Origin: JAUXJB01 sp965226855 | Lineage (GTDB): Bacteria; Myxococcota_A; UBA9160; SZUA-336 | Length of the DNA stretch: 64,000 nt | Reading direction: 5' to 3' | NCBI GenBank assembly: GCA_965226855.1 | Contig: CBDDEE010000020.1 | Coordinates: forward strand, 1-64,000 | Part shown: positions 60,964 through 64,000 of the stretch, in pieces | Position numbering within the stretch: position 1 is the first letter of the stretch | How the letters are laid out: every line of letters begins with the position of its first letter | Position numbers and translations under genes: made by a program | Notes under the pieces: model-generated | What the model was told of the DNA's origin: nothing | What the model saw: only the letters and a program-made list of their open reading frames with translations | The model's database searches: none

Positions 60964-61386
60964 CTAGTTCGCGAGGGTCACGCGCCCCGACCCACGCGGC
61001 GTGTTGCGCCGCGCCGCTCGCGGGATAAGCCCGGTCAAGAGCAGCTCATCCTGGCGGGCGAGCCTGAAGCCGAGCTGCTCACCTCCGCGTGAGGCCTCTA
61101 GCTCGAGGTCCGTCGCCATCAGCGCTCGTCCCAGGCGAACCAGGGCCTTCAGCTGGGAGGCAGCAGCGCGATCGAGGCGCCGACCCGGCAAACCCTTGAG
61201 GTCGGAGACCGTCATGTGGACGCCGGGTACCTCTCCGGAACCATGGCAGAGTGGGCAGACGTGGCCGAGCGCCTCACGCAGGCTGCGCTCGACGAAGGCG
61301 GTCTGATTGGGAAGAGCACGGAGGGCCTGGGCGAGACTCTCCTCGAGCCGGAAGGTCACGCGGCGTTTTGGCTGATCCCCTCGCAT
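60964..61386 (-). CDS. Putative ribbon-helix-helix regulator with a CxxC motif
   Basis: A 140-residue protein I place only tentatively. The start RRVTFRLEESLAQAL, then NQTAFVERSLREAL, has the pattern of a ribbon-helix-helix domain. CPLCHGSGEVPG follows at about residue 44, a half zinc-ribbon like that in DnaJ. The C-terminal half is of unknown fold. The ATG at 61386 lies within a perfect 20-bp palindrome (61380-61422), and there is no ribosome-binding site, so the mRNA may be leaderless and autorepressed. It is divergent from recQ. Confidence 0.68.
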   Translation of the reverse strand: MRGDQPKRRVTFRLEESLAQALRALPNQTAFVERSLREALGHVCPLCHGSGEVPGVHMTVSDLKGLPGRRLDRAAASQLKALVRLGRALMATDLELEASRGGEQLGFRLARQDELLLTGLIPRAARRNTPRGSGRVTLAN

Positions 61387-61422
61387 GTCGCGTACAGCAC
61401 TATGCTGTACGCGACATGCGAG
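61380..61422. promoter_or_regulatory. Perfect 20-bp inverted repeat with 3-base loop, likely operator
   Basis: Arms 61380-61399 and 61403-61422 are exact inverse complements around CTA, with inner sequence TACAGCA/TGCTGTA. The left arm contains the start codon of the minus-strand regulator. A perfect match of this length is far beyond chance and fits a dimer operator, although the RNA could also form a strong hairpin. Confidence 0.85.
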
Positions 61423-61427
61423 CGCAA
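61399..61427 (-). promoter_or_regulatory. Possible promoter within the palindrome for the minus-strand regulator
   Basis: On the minus strand TTGCGC and CATAGT are 17 bases apart, matching three and four of six consensus positions. The -10 element spans the palindrome loop. Initiation about six bases later would nearly coincide with the ATG at 61386. Confidence 0.4.
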
Positions 61428-61462
61428 GGCCGATCGGACGAGCAACCGGCGCGAGAGAGCCA

Positions 61463-61468
61463 TATAAT
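61463..61468 (+). promoter_or_regulatory. Isolated TATAAT element upstream of recQ
   Basis: A perfect TATAAT occurs about 200 bases before the annotated recQ start and about 90 before a possible CTG start. No good -35 is seen at 16-18 bases. In this GC-rich DNA an exact -10 box is uncommon, so a promoter is possible. Confidence 0.3.
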
Positions 61469-61673
61469 GGTTCCGAACCGCGACCCGGTTCTTGGGGGGG
61501 TCCTCCCGGGGGCTAGGACAGCGACCCAGGCGTGACCGTGCACCCGGAGGTGCGTCCTGACTACGGACAGCGAAGACCAACCCACACCGACCAGGCCAAG
61601 GCGACCGCGCCGGCGCCGGCGACGCCGCGGCTCGGGCTGTGGAGACGGATCAAGCGGTCAGGCCGAGAGCTGC

Positions 61674-63329
61674 GTGGAGTCGAACGGCGCCACCGCGCCG
61701 TTGAACGAGGGCAACGCCGAGGGCGAAGCTCGGGAGGAGCGAGAGGCCCGCCCCGGCTTTCGCAGACGCAGACGCAGACGGCGCGGCGGTCCGAGGGACG
61801 AGCGACAACAGCAGATGCTCGACCTCCTGCGGCGGGAATTCGGGCTGCGTCACTTTCGGCCCGGCCAGGAAGATGTCATCCGATCGGTACTCGAGGGTCG
61901 CGACACGCTCGCGGTCATGCCGACGGGCGGCGGCAAGTCGCTAACGTATCAGCTACCGAGCCTGCTGCTGCCGGGGCTCACGGTGGTCGTATCGCCGCTC
62001 ATCGCGTTGATCCGTGACCAGTTCGAGAAGCTGCGGGCGCACGGGATTGAGACGGTTCGCCTGGATAGCTCGCTCACCGGCACGCAGCGCAAGGAGGCGC
62101 TCGACCTGCTCGAGGAGGGCCAGCAGAAGATCGTGCTGATCACGCCCGAGGGAGCCACAGGGCCGGTGTTCAAGAAGCGCGTGGAGGAGCGCGCGATCTC
62201 GCTCTTCGTGGTAGACGAGGCACACTGCGTCTCCGAATGGGGCCACGACTTCCGGCCCGCCTATCTGGCACTCGGCGCTCTCGCCGAAGACCTCGGCAAC
62301 CCGACGACCCTCGCGCTCACCGCGACCGCTCCCCCCCTCGTCCGCGAAGAGATCGTCAAGCGCCTGTCCCTCGAAGATCCGACGATCGTGGTGCGTCCGG
62401 TTGCGCGCCCGAACCTGCGCTTCGAGGTCAAGACCTGCGAGTCAGTGGACGTGAAGCGGCGCCAGCTCATCCAGCTGATGCGACGCCTGCGACGCCCCGG
62501 AATCGTCTACTGCTCGACCGTGAAGGACGTCGAGGAGCTCGGCGCCCTGTGCAGGCTCGCGCGCATTCCGGCAGAGATCTACCACGGCCGCCTGACAAAA
62601 GCCGAGCGGGACCACGCGCACAAGCGCTTCATGTCTTCCGGCAAGCGAATCGTCATGATCGCGACGAGCGCCTTCGGCCTCGGCGTAGACAAACCGGACA
62701 TCCGCTACGTCATCCACTATCAGGTCCCGGGCTCCCTCGAGTCCTATGTCCAGGAGGCCGGGCGAGCGGGCCGAGACGGCCTGCCTGCCCGCTGCATCCT
62801 GCTGTGGTACCCCGAGGACATCGCCGTCCAGCGCCATTTCCTGTCGGATGGCCCTGCGAGCCGCTCGCAGATCAAGAAGGTGATCGACGGGCTGTCGGCC
62901 TGGACCGCGGATGAGAGGGCGGTGGATGCCGCGGTGCTCGCCATGTCCACGGAGGTCGGCGTCACACGCACGCGCGCCATCCTCGAGGGCTTGCGCGACG
63001 CTCGACTCGTGGAGGAGGTGGAAGGCGAGTTCACCCTCGTCGGAAGCCCAGACCTCGCAGAGACCGTGAAGCTCCTCTCGAAGCACAACGAGGAGCGCAA
63101 GACCCAAGACCGGCGCCGGCTGGACGGGATGATCAAATACGCCGATGACACCGATGAGTGCCGGATGATTCACATTCGACGCTACTTCGAGGACGGCGAG
63201 CCGACGGCCTGTGGACACTGTGATGTCTGCGAGCCCAAGCTGCGGCGCCGGAGGCGGCGCAGCCGGCGCGGCGGTGGGCAGAGCGGCGATGCGCGCGGCG
63301 GCAGCAGCCACAGCAGCGCCCGACAGTAG
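61674..63329 (+). CDS. recQ: RecQ-like ATP-dependent DNA helicase
   Basis: A 551-residue superfamily 2 helicase. After a basic, Arg-rich N-terminal tail (residues ~28-45) come FGLRHFRPGQEDVI, MPTGGGKSLTYQLP (Walker A), VVDEAHCVSEWGHDFRP (DEAH box) and QEAGRAGRDGLPA (motif VI). The RecQ zinc segment is ECRMIHIRRYF followed by CGHCDVC. No HRDC domain is present. GTG at 61674 is the first standard start. The same frame is open back to 61536 with Arg-rich coding-like sequence, and a CTG at 61557 has GGAGG six bases upstream, so translation may begin there. Confidence 0.93.
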   Translation: MESNGATAPLNEGNAEGEAREEREARPGFRRRRRRRRGGPRDERQQQMLDLLRREFGLRHFRPGQEDVIRSVLEGRDTLAVMPTGGGKSLTYQLPSLLLPGLTVVVSPLIALIRDQFEKLRAHGIETVRLDSSLTGTQRKEALDLLEEGQQKIVLITPEGATGPVFKKRVEERAISLFVVDEAHCVSEWGHDFRPAYLALGALAEDLGNPTTLALTATAPPLVREEIVKRLSLEDPTIVVRPVARPNLRFEVKTCESVDVKRRQLIQLMRRLRRPGIVYCSTVKDVEELGALCRLARIPAEIYHGRLTKAERDHAHKRFMSSGKRIVMIATSAFGLGVDKPDIRYVIHYQVPGSLESYVQEAGRAGRDGLPARCILLWYPEDIAVQRHFLSDGPASRSQIKKVIDGLSAWTADERAVDAAVLAMSTEVGVTRTRAILEGLRDARLVEEVEGEFTLVGSPDLAETVKLLSKHNEERKTQDRRRLDGMIKYADDTDECRMIHIRRYFEDGEPTACGHCDVCEPKLRRRRRRSRRGGGQSGDARGGSSHSSARQ

Positions 63330-63338
63330 GCCTCGCGC

Positions 63339-64000
63339 GTGATCTTCGAACGCGAACTCGACGTCGCACGCGAAGCTGCTGAGCGCGCCGCCGAGATCAT
63401 CTCGAGCTTCTGCGACGACGGCGCGGTGCGGCATTGGGACAAGTCCGCCGACAACCCGGTCACCCAGGCGGACCTCGACGCGAACGCTGTCATCGAGGCC
63501 TGCCTGCGCGGGGCGTTCCCGGACGACCAGATCCTGTCGGAAGAGACCGTGGACAGATGCCAGCGGGAGGGCACCGAGCGGCTCTGGATCGTCGACCCGC
63601 TGGACGGCACCAAGGAGCTCATCGCGGGCATTCCCGAGTTCGCCGTTTCTATCGGTCTCACCGTTGCCGGGGAGCCGGTCGTGGGCTGTGTCCATCAGCC
63701 GCTCACTCGCGAGTGCTGCTGGGCATCCAGGGGAGCGGGAGCCTATCTCGACGGGACGCGGATCAGCGTGTCTTCTGTGGATCGCCTGTCCGCCGCAACG
63801 CTGCTCTCGAGCCGCACCGAAACGAAACGGGGGCAGGTCGAGCCCTACGCTCAGCTGTTCGCTCAGGTCGTTCCGACCGGCTCCGCCGCGGTCAAGCTGG
63901 TGCGCTTGGCCTCCGGGCGGGGCGACCTCTGGCTCTCCACCGCGCCAAAGAACGAGTGGGACGTCTGTGCAGGCGACCTGATCCTGCGCGAGGCCGGGGG
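63339..64000 (+). CDS. CysQ/inositol monophosphatase-family 3'(2'),5'-bisphosphate nucleotidase, partial
   Basis: The gene starts at GTG 63339, nine bases after recQ, and is open at the right edge. The visible 220 residues are a metal- and lithium-sensitive phosphatase: SEETVD metal ligand, then WIVDPLDGTKELIAGIPEFAVS (the family signature, shown here as two overlapping parts, WIVDPLDGTKEL and IPEFAVSIGL), and EWDVCAGDLI near the end. The GTKEL form is typical of CysQ, which hydrolyses PAP to AMP. The C-terminal few residues are missing. Confidence 0.9.
   Translation, partial: MIFERELDVAREAAERAAEIISSFCDDGAVRHWDKSADNPVTQADLDANAVIEACLRGAFPDDQILSEETVDRCQREGTERLWIVDPLDGTKELIAGIPEFAVSIGLTVAGEPVVGCVHQPLTRECCWASRGAGAYLDGTRISVSSVDRLSAATLLSSRTETKRGQVEPYAQLFAQVVPTGSAAVKLVRLASGRGDLWLSTAPKNEWDVCAGDLILREAG

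Noticed and set aside
1..64000. CRISPR arrays, tRNA/rRNA genes, transposases, integrases or phage genes
   Set aside because: I read both strands for direct repeats with regular spacing, tRNA-like cloverleaf ends and mobile-element proteins and saw none. The Cas4-like gene at 11480-12970 stands alone.

Overview
The window is a GC-rich, gene-dense chromosomal segment with no tRNA, rRNA, insertion sequence, prophage or CRISPR array that I can see. Its protein set points to a diderm bacterium: an MltD-like transglycosylase, a BepA-like lipoprotein protease, a MurE with the meso-DAP signature and a complete dcw cluster. The abundance of CaiB/BaiF transferases, acyl-CoA enzymes, an F420-type PPOX protein, paired ArsA-like ATPases, MJ0042 zinc-ribbon/DUF3426 proteins and YchF/ParA paralogues suggests a former 'deltaproteobacterial' lineage (Myxococcota, Desulfobacterota or Binatota-like). 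That placement is inference; no marker here fixes it. No gene-free stretch exceeds 300 bases. The longest gaps are about 28542-28782 (no motif called), 38004-38219 (one weak inverted repeat), 41343-41600 (dcw promoter and MraZ boxes) and 61387-61673 (palindrome and possible promoters).

Region 1-18.4 kb is mainly acyl-CoA metabolism: a crotonase running off the left edge, an acyl-CoA ligase, a small conserved-looking protein, an amidohydrolase, a CaiB/BaiF transferase, a 2-hydroxyacyl-CoA lyase type ThDP enzyme, an F420/PPOX protein, ApaG, an MFS exporter, a gamma-glutamyltransferase-like enzyme, a Cas4-like/DUF2779 nuclease, an alpha-methylacyl-CoA racemase, a degenerate YchF-like GTPase, MltD and an isovaleryl-CoA dehydrogenase-like enzyme. 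Region 18.4-28.5 kb is a long minus-strand run: a frameshifted PP1-like phosphatase, RlmN, TrmB, SppA, a VWA/MoxR pair, an M48 lipoprotein, a 2-phosphoglycerate-kinase-like protein with two ATP-cone domains, and a frameshifted Ppx/GppA.

Region 28.5-41.3 kb holds the most unusual content. A ParA ATPase is fused to a C-terminal glycogen-binding (CBM48/AMPK-beta type) domain. It is followed by a P-loop-less MinD-like protein and an alpha/beta-hydrolase-like protein whose nucleophile position is Gly. Nearby are an EI24/CysZ-like membrane protein, a phosphomannomutase/phosphoglucomutase, TatA, an MJ0042/DUF3426 protein, two tandem ArsA-like ATPases, a small helical protein, a PHA-granule-type regulator, a PlsC-like acyltransferase with an SDR-like partner, and a histone-deacetylase-family enzyme. 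Enzymes or regulators connected with polyphosphate, glycogen/hexose phosphate and PHA therefore lie within about 10 kb.

Region 41.4-57.7 kb is the dcw cluster in the order mraZ-rsmH-ftsL-ftsI-murE-murF-mraY-murD-ftsW-murG-murC-murB-ftsQ-ftsA-ftsZ, with most genes overlapping by a few bases and no ddl. It builds lipid II and the divisome. Region 57.7-64 kb holds a hydrolase with a broken N-terminus, a 37-residue membrane peptide, Ndk, MocA-like and CoxG-like proteins, a YfhL-type ferredoxin, a putative ribbon-helix-helix regulator whose start codon lies inside a perfect 20-bp palindrome, RecQ, and a CysQ-like phosphatase running off the right edge.

Three genes (18434-19098, 27610-28541, 57755-58800) each appear to lack one base. 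This could be assembly error or real gene decay.
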